Shown: positions 7,234 to 13,982 of the stretch, one piece after another
Position numbering within the stretch: the stretch's first letter is position 1
Layout: every line of letters begins with the position of its first letter
Assembly: GCA_036401335.1 (NCBI GenBank)
Contig: DASWVC010000280.1
Coordinates: forward strand, 1-15,165
DNA from: DASWVC01 sp036401335
GTDB taxonomy: Bacteria > Verrucomicrobiota > Verrucomicrobiia > Chthoniobacterales > JAFAMB01
DNA: 15,165 nt
Reading direction: 5' to 3'
The notes under the pieces: generated by a model
The model's database searches: none
What the model was told of the DNA's origin: nothing
Seen by the model: only the letters and a program-made list of their open reading frames with translations
Translations under genes and position numbers: made by a program

Positions 7234-8091
7234 CTACGGGTTCAGAGCGTAAGCTCGGTCCGGATCGTGGGAGACGAGCGCCGCCGTGGATTTTTCCTTG
7301 TTCCATTTATCAAACTCTTCCTGTGAAACAACCTGGATCTGGGCCTTCATGTTGTAGTGACCCGATCCGCACAGTTGATTGCAGGCCAGCTGGTAAGAAC
7401 CAATCTTTGTCGGCACAAACCAGACCCAGTCAATGGTGCGACCCGGCACCGCATCCTGGTAAATTCGAAACTCCGGCACATAAAAGGCATGGATTACGTC
7501 TTTCGCATTCAGGCGGATGCGGACGGGACGGTCAACCGGCAGTTCGAGGACGGCTGACGTGAAATTGTCCTTTGCAGCCGGATCACTTTTGTCGTTGCCA
7601 AAAAGGTTGTCATTCGCGATCAGCTTTACATCGGTGCGCCCAAGCCTGCCATCAGCACCCGGGTATTGGATGCCAAACGCGAACTGATACCCGGTTATCG
7701 CGATTTCGAGTGCATCGGCTGGCGGTTCAGAGTGGATTACATCCCACCAGACGTGGTTGCTGTACCCCCAGAGCCCGAGAAAAATCGCGGTCGGAATGAC
7801 CGTCCAGATAACCTCAAGGCGGTTATTGCCATGGCTGTAAGTGGCTGAAACGCCTTTGCGAGCCCGGTACTTGATCAGAAAATAAACGTACACGACCTGG
7901 GTCAGGACGAAAACCACCGCCGTGAGGTAAAAGATGAAGTAAAACAACCCGTCGATGGTTTGTCCGCTGCGACTGGCCACATCCGGCATCCACCACAGGT
8001 GCGTCGTACGCGGGGCCGCGCCGGCCGAGCTCACACCGAGCAAAACCAGGGCAAAACTCAGAAAACCGCGGTGAACCGGAGAATACTTCAT
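7234..8091 (-). CDS. coxB: Cytochrome c oxidase subunit II (CuA)
   Basis: This 285-residue protein has a cleavable signal (cut near SSAGA-AP), two membrane hairpin helices (about 46-75 and 92-112) and a periplasmic cupredoxin domain that accepts electrons from cytochrome c. All CuA ligands are present: H201 in VIHAFYVPEFR, and C237, C241, H245 and M248 in ACNQLCGSGHYNM. The residue between the cysteines, usually Glu (CxExC), is Gln (Q239); the Glu normally also binds the Mg shared with subunit I. The aromatic electron-entry motif reads GYQFAF rather than QWYW. There is no C-terminal cytochrome c domain, so this is an aa3 rather than fused caa3 subunit, and the cytochromes encoded just upstream are natural partners. 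A 63-base gap precedes it, the longest inside the cluster; I see no convincing promoter there. Confidence 0.97.
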   Translation of the reverse strand: MKYSPVHRGFLSFALVLLGVSSAGAAPRTTHLWWMPDVASRSGQTIDGLFYFIFYLTAVVFVLTQVVYVYFLIKYRARKGVSATYSHGNNRLEVIWTVIPTAIFLGLWGYSNHVWWDVIHSEPPADALEIAITGYQFAFGIQYPGADGRLGRTDVKLIANDNLFGNDKSDPAAKDNFTSAVLELPVDRPVRIRLNAKDVIHAFYVPEFRIYQDAVPGRTIDWVWFVPTKIGSYQLACNQLCGSGHYNMKAQIQVVSQEEFDKWNKEKSTAALVSHDPDRAYALNP

Positions 8092-8154
8092 GGGACAAGC
8101 GAAGAAAGCGTAAGGTAAAACTACACCGGTTTAGAACGTTGTCATTCCGCCAGC

Positions 8155-8868
8155 TTATTTCGGGGCGCCTCCCGGCGGGGGAGCAGCGGGGGCGGGTGGT
8201 TTGTTGCCGGCGACCTGGGTGCCGCCTCCTTTGGTGACGTCCTGCGGCGGCATTTTCTGGAGCTCGGCCATGGTCCATTGCTCCTTGCGGTCTTTCACCT
8301 GGTCGCGCATCAGCTTTACCGCGTCCGCCGGGACCGGCGGCCCAGAGTTGCCCCAATCCGACCGGATGTAGGTGAGAATGGCCGCAAATTGCTCGTCGGT
8401 GTATTGCGCCTCCCACGCCTGCATGGCGTTGTTATAAGCCTGGCCTTTAACCTGCACGGGGCCTTGCAGGCCTTTGAGCACGATGGAAATCAACCGGTTG
8501 GTAGCATCGCTGTTGACCCACTCCGATCCGGCCAAGGGCGGAAATTGACCCGCGACGCCTTGGCCATTTGCCTGATGGCAGGTGATGCAGTTGGCGGAAA
8601 AAAGTTTCTTGCCGACCTCCTTCGGGTCTGGCGGTACGGCCGGTCCACCGGCGGCAGCACCGTACTTTGGTTGGAAGTCAAACACGCCCGCGTCGAAGCC
8701 TCCGCTGTAGGTAAACAGGTAGGCCCCGGCCCAGAAGACGGCGACCCCGAAAACGCTGAGCAACCAGCGTGGAACGGGCGACTCCCCCGCCCGGAAGGTT
8801 GGATGCGGAACGGCTGCGGGCCGATCTTGGGCGTGCCCCGGGCCGACCGGGAAGTTAGCGTCGCTCAT
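8155..8868 (-). CDS. Membrane-anchored monohaem cytochrome c (in the CcoP position)
   Basis: This 237-residue protein has a polar N terminus, one membrane helix at about residues 34-53 (WLLSVFGVAVFWAGAYLF) and a class I cytochrome c domain. That domain carries C94-I-T-C97-H98, PPLAGSEWV, and an axial Met candidate at M139 (YNNAMQAW). The tail from about residue 150 is extended and ends in a Pro/Ala/Gly-rich stretch (PPAPAAPPPGGAPK). True CcoP of cbb3 oxidases has two haems, whereas only one CxxCH is present here, so it holds the CcoP position without being a standard CcoP. Its start overlaps the CcoO stop codon (ATGA), with a GGAG eight bases upstream. It probably passes electrons from the CcoO-like protein or ActE to CuA of CoxB; the direction and partner are inferred from gene order. 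Confidence 0.9.
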   Translation of the reverse strand: MSDANFPVGPGHAQDRPAAVPHPTFRAGESPVPRWLLSVFGVAVFWAGAYLFTYSGGFDAGVFDFQPKYGAAAGGPAVPPDPKEVGKKLFSANCITCHQANGQGVAGQFPPLAGSEWVNSDATNRLISIVLKGLQGPVQVKGQAYNNAMQAWEAQYTDEQFAAILTYIRSDWGNSGPPVPADAVKLMRDQVKDRKEQWTMAELQKMPPQDVTKGGGTQVAGNKPPAPAAPPPGGAPK

Positions 8869-9488
8869 TCCTTTGGCTCCGGTGCTTCCGGCAGCGGGTA
8901 GTTGCGTTTAAGGGCAAGGAGGTAAGCGACCAGAACCTTGGCTTCGTTGGTCGGAACCACTTCATAGCCGGGTGCAGGTGCATCTTTCCCATTAAGTTTC
9001 AAAGCCTCTTCGGAAACCTGACCCGCAATTTTCCTGGTTTTAAACAGCCAGCGGTAAGCAGGCATCCCGGACTCCGGATTCAAACTGGCGGGATCGTAAA
9101 GCAATTGGTAATACCAGGCCGGGTCCTTCTGCCGGACCGCGACATTGGTCAAATCCGGGCCAAGGCGGCTCGTGCCGAGGTAAATGTCACCTTCGTTCAT
9201 GTAGTCACGGGCTACCGTCCGCCGCGCACCCCATTTTCGGTCAATGTCGCTTCCCTGGTTTTTATCCCGCACGAACTGGGAATGACACTCCACACAGCCG
9301 TTGGCGGCATAGACGCGAACACCCTGCACCGCGGTGCCAGGCAACCCCGGCGGCGTAACCTCATTGGTGGTGGCATCGCGATCCGGGCGCAGCTCGGCAA
9401 AAGCCGTGTACGGGTAGTTGACCATCCCGAGCCAGCCCAACAGGAACAGGCCTAGAAAACCTAAAAAGAAGGGGGTGAAACGTTTCAC
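8865..9488 (-). CDS. ccoO: CcoO-type membrane-bound monohaem cytochrome c
   Basis: This 207-residue protein matches subunit II of cbb3 oxidases in length and layout. It has an N-terminal helix (residues 4-22) followed at once by a periplasmic cytochrome c domain. The family signature is C65-V-E-C68-H69-SQFVR, then WGARRT, LGTSRLGPDLTNV and the axial-Met motif SGMPAYRWLF (M142). All haem-binding parts look intact. The start is GTG, overlapping the stop of the CcoN-like gene as GTGA, with GGAGGT nine bases upstream. In a normal cbb3 oxidase CcoO passes electrons to haem b of CcoN. Here the neighbouring CcoN-like protein appears unable to bind haem, so the electrons must leave by another route, most simply to the next cytochrome and then CuA. 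Confidence 0.93.
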   Translation of the reverse strand: MKRFTPFFLGFLGLFLLGWLGMVNYPYTAFAELRPDRDATTNEVTPPGLPGTAVQGVRVYAANGCVECHSQFVRDKNQGSDIDRKWGARRTVARDYMNEGDIYLGTSRLGPDLTNVAVRQKDPAWYYQLLYDPASLNPESGMPAYRWLFKTRKIAGQVSEEALKLNGKDAPAPGYEVVPTNEAKVLVAYLLALKRNYPLPEAPEPKE

Positions 9489-10990
9489 GCGACAGGAACC
9501 TCCGCACGGGTGACAACTCGGGCTTCCGGGACTGCGGCAGGGTGACGTTCACGAACACGAAACACCAGGAACAATCCTACTGAAATGGCCAGGAGCACGT
9601 GCGCGACAAACAAAAGACCCACCGCAATGACTTGAACGAGCAAGAACGGTTGAAGAAGGTCGGTGATGGCGGCAAAATCAACTTTGGGATCGGCCAAGCC
9701 GAACCCTTGCACCATCCCGCCAATAACTTCGGCGGCCAGCAGCAAACCCAAGCCGATGACCGCGAACCAGAAGTGCAGGCTTACCAGCAGCGGACTGAGC
9801 CATGCACGCCGCAGCAGTCGCGGCAGAACGTAGTAGACCGCCCCGGAAAGGGTAAAGCTCACGAACCCGGCAATCAGCAGCGACGACCGGGCTGCCATGG
9901 CGAGCGTAAAATGAAGGATTGAATCCACGGACCGGAAGGAAACCAGGGCGGTCCAAAACGCGGCCGCCACGAACAGGAAAAAGCCCGTTGTGACAAACCG
10001 GAGTGACAGGTTTGAACCCACCGCACGGCCCTGACCCTTCAGCATGAAATGGAAATTGACACACAGGCAGAGCACCGGGATCAGGAGCAGCACGTTGGCC
10101 ACGATCGTAACGGTGCTCATCCAAGCCGGAAACGGCCCCCCTAAAAACGACGATAACCCGGCCCAGGCGGCCAGGCCCGTGTACCCCCAAAAGCCCAGTA
10201 GAGAAAGCCGGCGGCTGTACACCGGCCGGTCCGTCCCTTCCGGAATCAGAAAGTAAGTGACGGCAAGGGCCAGTGGCACCAGCCAAAGCTGATGAATCCC
10301 ATTGACGTACCAGGATTGAATGGCCGGCTGGGCGGCGCCCCCGGTGCGCCAGATGTTGATGAGGATTTCGCCGGTGCTGAACACCCACAAAAAGGCGAGC
10401 ACCGCCGCCAACAGGTACCAGAGCGATACGTAGCCGACGGCGTTCCGATGCGCCCAGAATTCTACGAGCAGCCACACGCTCACGAGCCCCGCCGCCAGAA
10501 AAAACCCGCACGCGATGGAAGGATGGATCTCCAACAATTCACGCCCGGTGCTGCCTCCACCGAGGATGTGCCACAGCCCCAGGGCGAGCACCAGGTCCCA
10601 GATCAAACCGGCAGTCGCCAGCAGCACCCCCCATTGCCAGGACAGCCGGCTGAGCCGCCCCAAAAAGTAAAAGGCTACGCCCAGGCCCGTCAACGAAGCC
10701 CAGCCAAACACAAAAGCATTGGTGAACGCCGGAAACACCCGCCCATAGGTGAGCCAGGGCACATCCGGAAACGCATACCAGGCGTTTGGCGCCATGGCCT
10801 GCGCCGTGTTCAACCACCAAAACAGGGAGGCGAGCACGAGCCAGAACACGCCGCTCGTCACATAGAAGGCGACAACCGCCTGCTGCCACCCGATTTGACG
10901 TTCGCTTGCAAACGGATAGGAAGGGTCGTTAAGCACCGGAAAAGCTCCGGAGGCCGGTGCTGACGGCAGCGGTTGCACAAAGTGATCCAT
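9485..10990 (-). CDS. CcoN-like protein lacking haem and copper ligands
   Basis: This 501-residue polytopic protein aligns by eye over most of its length with cbb3 oxidase subunit I. Matching blocks are PWLTYGRVFPAFTNA, YFLIPEGTDRPVYSRRLSLLGFW, AWAG and SILHFT…GAVYYVLPRL. Compared with canonical CcoN (Pseudomonas stutzeri numbering) it has F89 for H60, N230 for H207, L279-S280-S281 for PHH (H257, H258), A274 for Y251, and R368 and S370 for H345 and H347. A His one helical turn after N230 (H233) and H360 remain. It should therefore bind neither low-spin haem, haem b3 nor CuB and cannot reduce oxygen in the known way. The start chosen is the ATG 1 base after the upstream gene; a longer frame back to 11164 adds 58 Arg/Pro-rich residues that merely mirror that gene's low-complexity tail. 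It is coupled to ccoO by GTGA. Likely role (inference): membrane scaffold for CcoO and the next cytochrome. Confidence 0.88.
   Translation of the reverse strand: MDHFVQPLPSAPASGAFPVLNDPSYPFASERQIGWQQAVVAFYVTSGVFWLVLASLFWWLNTAQAMAPNAWYAFPDVPWLTYGRVFPAFTNAFVFGWASLTGLGVAFYFLGRLSRLSWQWGVLLATAGLIWDLVLALGLWHILGGGSTGRELLEIHPSIACGFFLAAGLVSVWLLVEFWAHRNAVGYVSLWYLLAAVLAFLWVFSTGEILINIWRTGGAAQPAIQSWYVNGIHQLWLVPLALAVTYFLIPEGTDRPVYSRRLSLLGFWGYTGLAAWAGLSSFLGGPFPAWMSTVTIVANVLLLIPVLCLCVNFHFMLKGQGRAVGSNLSLRFVTTGFFLFVAAAFWTALVSFRSVDSILHFTLAMAARSSLLIAGFVSFTLSGAVYYVLPRLLRRAWLSPLLVSLHFWFAVIGLGLLLAAEVIGGMVQGFGLADPKVDFAAITDLLQPFLLVQVIAVGLLFVAHVLLAISVGLFLVFRVRERHPAAVPEARVVTRAEVPVA
9498..9503 (-). promoter_or_regulatory. 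Ribosome binding site of the CcoO-type gene
   Basis: On the - strand, GGAGGT lies nine bases before the GTG at 9486-9488, inside the end of the CcoN-like gene. It supports the GTG start and re-initiation at the GTGA overlap. Confidence 0.55.
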
Positions 10991-10991
10991 G

Positions 10992-11504
10992 TCAGGCAGG
11001 AGTTGGCGAGGGTGCAGCGGGTGCGGGTGAAGGGGCAGGCACAGATTGGGGGTTAACCACCGGTGCCGGCGGGGCATTTGGGCCCGGGGCAGGTGCGGCC
11101 GGCTGCACGCCAGCGGCGGGAGACGGCGACGCGGCCGGGTTCGTTGTCGGGGCCGGCGCCCCATTGCTGTTCGGTGCCGGCGGAGCCGGGTTCACCGGGC
11201 CGGCCGGGTGCGGTTTGTTCCCTTCCAGGTCTGCGAGAACCAACTGCTTGGCCCGCTCAACGGGGATGCCGACGACCCCTTTGGTCCGGTCAATCCACCG
11301 GTATTGGGTTAATACCTTGTCGTTGTCGGCCACTAGGTCGGCTAGATTCTTCAACCGTTTCTCGCGCACATCGGTGTTCTCATTCGGGATGCCTTGCCGC
11401 TGCCAGGCAATAAGACCCACCAATCCCGCAAAAAGCAGCGTGATCACCAGGCTGGTGACGACCATCGAAAGCGACGCTTTGCCGTTTTGGTAAGTCTTCG
11501 TCAT
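10992..11504 (-). CDS. Single-pass membrane protein with Pro/Ala-rich periplasmic tail
   Basis: This 170-residue protein has three parts. A membrane helix spans residues 13-33. A compact region at about 40-95 includes YRWIDRTKGVVGIPVERAKQ. A disordered tail from 96 to the end is made almost only of Pro, Ala, Ser, Asn and Gly. No catalytic or metal-binding motif is visible. I recall similar short proteins with a W-D-x-x-G-v-v-x-I-P-x-x-R-A core beside complex III and oxidase genes in this type of cluster, but no function is established. It sits between actF (6 bases) and the CcoN-like gene (1 base), at the border between the two respiratory complexes. A tail of this kind could span the periplasm or tether cytochromes; that is a guess from composition. 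No Shine-Dalgarno is evident. Confidence 0.8.
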   Translation of the reverse strand: MTKTYQNGKASLSMVVTSLVITLLFAGLVGLIAWQRQGIPNENTDVREKRLKNLADLVADNDKVLTQYRWIDRTKGVVGIPVERAKQLVLADLEGNKPHPAGPVNPAPPAPNSNGAPAPTTNPAASPSPAAGVQPAAPAPGPNAPPAPVVNPQSVPAPSPAPAAPSPTPA

Positions 11505-11510
11505 GGAAGC

Positions 11511-12743
11511 TTAGTTGCTGAGGTTCACGGATTCGAGCAACCGAGGGTCACGCGCCGGAAACAGCGGGACGGTGCCGATGGTGCGCAGGAACAAGACCGC
11601 CAGCGGACACCCGATCGCGAACAGGCACAGCAGGTCGAGGATGTTGATCTCGAAGCCGGTCGGGTGAACAAACGGCAGCACGGTGATGTAAGTGTCCAGC
11701 ACGTGCATGGCCAGCACCCAAACGCAGATAAAAGAAAGAAACCGCGGGCTGCGCTTGGTAAATTGGAACAGCAGGTAGAGAAACGGGACGAAAAAACGCC
11801 CGACGACCATGGCCGTGCTCAGAACGTTCCAAGACTCCACGTTCCGGCGCAGGAACCACTGAGTTTCCTCCGGGATGTTGCCGTACCAGATCAGCATGTA
11901 TTGGCTGAACCCGATGTAACCCCAGAAGATGGAAAAGGTGAGGAGCAGCTTACCCATCATGTGGTAATGCTCCTGGTTCACCGCCGCAAGGTACCCGGCC
12001 CCTTTCAGGCCGAGGATCACCAGGATGAGCAAGGCCATCGCCGCGCCGGCGGCGCCGGCAAAGATGTAAACCCCCCACATGGTCGACGCCCAGTGGTAAT
12101 CAAGGGAAGCAAGCCAATCAAAGGCGGCAAACGTGGTGCACAGGGCGAAGAGCAGCAGGCACACAAACGAAACGCCTCGCATCCGGACGGTCCACTTTGG
12201 ATCGCCATCGGCGTCCTGGCGAAGGGATGTCCGCCGGAAATAGAGGGCGGCACCACCGAAAAAGAGGAAGTAGAAAACGGCGCGCACCCAGAAAAACGGC
12301 ACCGTCATCCCTCCGAGGTGCAGTTCAAAATACGGGAGTTTGGCCAGCAGGTTCGGGTCAACGTGCACCTGGTCTTTGACCGTGATCCAAGTCCACAGGT
12401 CCCGGCGGAAGATGAAGAGCGGCAGGAAAAACAATGCCATCCACGGCAACTGCACGGCGAGGTTTTCCATTTGGCGCCGAACCAGGACCCCCCAACCCGA
12501 ATCGGTCGCGTGATGAACCAGAATCCAGAACAGGCTTCCGATCAGGAGGGTGAAGAAGTAAAAAAAGGCGAACAACCAGGAGAAGGCAAACTGATGCCGG
12601 AGCGGGCTGCCCGCAGGGGCAATAAAACCGATCAGGAGGGAGGCCAGGAGGGAAAGGCCGCCCACACACAGCAAGATCAAAAGAATCCGGCTCAGGTGTT
12701 TGCCGTCAAATTTTTCTGATCGGGGAACGTTGTGAGGGCTCAT
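11511..12743 (-). CDS. actF: Alternative complex III subunit ActF
   Basis: This 410-residue membrane protein has about ten helices and is the second, divergent NrfD/PsrC-like subunit of the quinol:cytochrome c oxidoreductase called alternative complex III. Recognisable stretches are FSWLFAFFYFFTLLIGSLFW near residues 53-72, MENLAVQLPWMALFFLPL and FDWLASLDYHWASTMWGVY in the middle, and SIFWGYIGFSQYMLIWYGNIPEE toward the C terminus; the last two patterns are typical of ActF. ActF helps form the membrane arm and is thought to take part in proton translocation. The ATG overlaps the actE stop codon (ATGA). The position after actE is the normal order of act operons. An alternative label would be generic NrfD-family protein, but the motifs and context favour ActF. 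Confidence 0.93.
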   Translation of the reverse strand: MSPHNVPRSEKFDGKHLSRILLILLCVGGLSLLASLLIGFIAPAGSPLRHQFAFSWLFAFFYFFTLLIGSLFWILVHHATDSGWGVLVRRQMENLAVQLPWMALFFLPLFIFRRDLWTWITVKDQVHVDPNLLAKLPYFELHLGGMTVPFFWVRAVFYFLFFGGAALYFRRTSLRQDADGDPKWTVRMRGVSFVCLLLFALCTTFAAFDWLASLDYHWASTMWGVYIFAGAAGAAMALLILVILGLKGAGYLAAVNQEHYHMMGKLLLTFSIFWGYIGFSQYMLIWYGNIPEETQWFLRRNVESWNVLSTAMVVGRFFVPFLYLLFQFTKRSPRFLSFICVWVLAMHVLDTYITVLPFVHPTGFEINILDLLCLFAIGCPLAVLFLRTIGTVPLFPARDPRLLESVNLSN

Positions 12744-13429
12744 GGCTTGCTATTTTCCAGCGCGGGGCGTTGGTCATCCGGAACGTCGGACAGCTTTGCG
12801 TACTGGCTCCGCTGCAACGCGCGGACATAAGCGACAACGGCCCACCGGTCTTTCACGGTGACTTTATCGCCGTACGCCATCATCGAATTGTACCCGTTGG
12901 TGATGGTGTTGAAAATCTGCCCGTCGGCCATCTGGCGGTACTTGTCCTGGTGATAATTGGCAATGCCCAAGAGGCCGTATTTCGAAGTAATGCCGTTTCC
13001 CTGGCCGGTGGCGCCATGGCAGGCCGAACAGTAAATGGTGTAAACCTTCTGCCCGCGATCAACCAACTCCGGAGTGATCGCCATGGGAAGCCCGGTTCCC
13101 CACTGGTCGCCCATCTTGCCCGTGTTGTAATAATCCGTGCCCGCGGTGAACTCACCAAGCGGCGACCGGATGTCGTTGGGTGCTTCGCTGTTTTGATAGG
13201 GGTGACCCGGAATGTCGTACCCCATGGGGATGGTGCCGTTAACCGGGGGTCGCCCTGCCCGGTTGTCGCCGAAAAACTCCGACGGTTTCTGAAATTTAAC
13301 CTTCGACTGGCGTTTCATGTCGCTGAAGAACTCGATCGGCGGGGCGCTGTGGTGCTCACCCTGGAACCCCAGCACGGCCACTGCAACCAGGCACAGCAGA
13401 GCGGTAATGATCAGAAAATTTTTAATCAT
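12740..13429 (-). CDS. actE: Alternative complex III monohaem cytochrome c subunit ActE
   Basis: This 229-residue protein has an N-terminal membrane helix (MIKNFLIITALLCLV…) and a periplasmic cytochrome c domain with one haem site, C134-S-A-C137-H138. Axial Met is M173 or M174 (YNSMMAYGDKV). Upstream of the haem domain are the ActE-like blocks FFSDM and RPPVNGTIPMGY. ActE accepts electrons from the ActA/ActB part of the complex and passes them to the oxidase or a shuttle cytochrome. The start is set at the ATG at 13427-13429, overlapping actD by 8 bases. A longer in-frame start at 13519 would add a polar, atypical 30-residue extension reading through actD. No lipobox Cys is present, so the protein keeps its helix as anchor, unlike ActE proteins that are lipoproteins. 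Confidence 0.93.
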   Translation of the reverse strand: MIKNFLIITALLCLVAVAVLGFQGEHHSAPPIEFFSDMKRQSKVKFQKPSEFFGDNRAGRPPVNGTIPMGYDIPGHPYQNSEAPNDIRSPLGEFTAGTDYYNTGKMGDQWGTGLPMAITPELVDRGQKVYTIYCSACHGATGQGNGITSKYGLLGIANYHQDKYRQMADGQIFNTITNGYNSMMAYGDKVTVKDRWAVVAYVRALQRSQYAKLSDVPDDQRPALENSKP

Positions 13430-13982
13430 TCGCGTAAACCACGGTGACCTGCTTGCTGCCGATGCGTTCAAGGAGTTCGCGGGTGTCGCTCTCGGAAAAC
13501 TTGGGGTCACCCGACTCAATCACTAGAAAAAAGGTGTCGTTGGTGACCCGGCGGAAAGGCAAAAAATCGAAGAGAGGATGGTGCAGCCGCGGCAACCGGT
13601 TCAGGACAAACACGCCAAAGAACGCCGTCAACGCGGACAACAGAATCGTAAGTTCGAAAATGATCGGGAAAAAGGCCGGCAAGGTGTAAAAGTTGACCGG
13701 CTTCCCGTGCACGATCATCGGGTACAGGAAAGAGGATGGGATAAACTCGAGGGAAATGGCGGTCAGGAACCCGGTAAAGCCCCCGCAAAAGATGATGTAA
13801 CCCAGCGGACTCTTCCGTAACCCCATGGCTGCGTTCATGCCGTGAATGGGAAACGGGGAATGCACATCCCAAAAACGGTAACCTTGGTCACGGACCTGTT
13901 CGGCCGCGTGGTACAGGCTGGCAGCCGACGGGAACTCAGCAACGACCCCAAAGGGTTGACGACGGATGGCGGCGGCGCTCAT
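13422..13982 (-). CDS. actD: Alternative complex III subunit ActD (DUF3341)
   Basis: This 186-residue protein has the DUF3341 layout. A soluble N-terminal part (FGVVAEFPSAASLYHAAEQVRDQGYRFWDVHSPFPIHG in outline, residues ~11-48) is followed by two membrane helices (about 59-80 and 97-127). A C-terminal soluble part follows (FFLVIESGDPKFSESDTRELL). The YRxWDVHSPFPIHGM region is the most characteristic block. ActD is a cofactor-free structural subunit beside ActC. The ATG overlaps the actC stop codon (ATGA), and actE starts 8 bases before its stop, a chain of overlaps typical of subunits made in fixed ratio. Confidence 0.95.
   Translation of the reverse strand: MSAAAIRRQPFGVVAEFPSAASLYHAAEQVRDQGYRFWDVHSPFPIHGMNAAMGLRKSPLGYIIFCGGFTGFLTAISLEFIPSSFLYPMIVHGKPVNFYTLPAFFPIIFELTILLSALTAFFGVFVLNRLPRLHHPLFDFLPFRRVTNDTFFLVIESGDPKFSESDTRELLERIGSKQVTVVYAND

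Noticed and set aside
8092..8154. Promoter for an independent coxB transcript
   Set aside because: The 63-base gap is the largest in the cluster, but no convincing -35/-10 pair, operator or riboswitch-like structure is visible on the - strand.
8155..10990. A second, functional cbb3-type terminal oxidase
   Set aside because: The CcoN-like subunit lacks the haem b, haem b3 and CuB ligands and the cross-linked Tyr, and the CcoP-position cytochrome has only one haem. An oxygen-reducing cbb3 enzyme is not supported.
9485..10990. Pseudogene call for the CcoN-like gene because of the missing ligands
   Set aside because: The frame is intact over 501 codons, the membrane helices are well formed, and it is tightly coupled to its neighbours, which argues for selection on a different role.
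10991..11164. 58-residue N-terminal extension of the CcoN-like protein
   Set aside because: It is Arg/Pro/His-rich sequence produced by reading the Pro/Ala tail of the upstream gene in another frame. The ATG at 10988-10990 fits the CcoN-like start and the 1-base gene spacing.
11394..12719. Long + strand open frame (441 codons) opposite actF
   Set aside because: It lies fully antisense to a clear membrane protein gene. Its product is a featureless Glu/Gln/Lys/Arg-rich chain, the mirror of hydrophobic codons in high-G+C DNA.
13430..13519. 30-residue N-terminal extension of ActE
   Set aside because: It reads through the end of actD. The later ATG gives a proper membrane-anchor start and a normal 8-base overlap.
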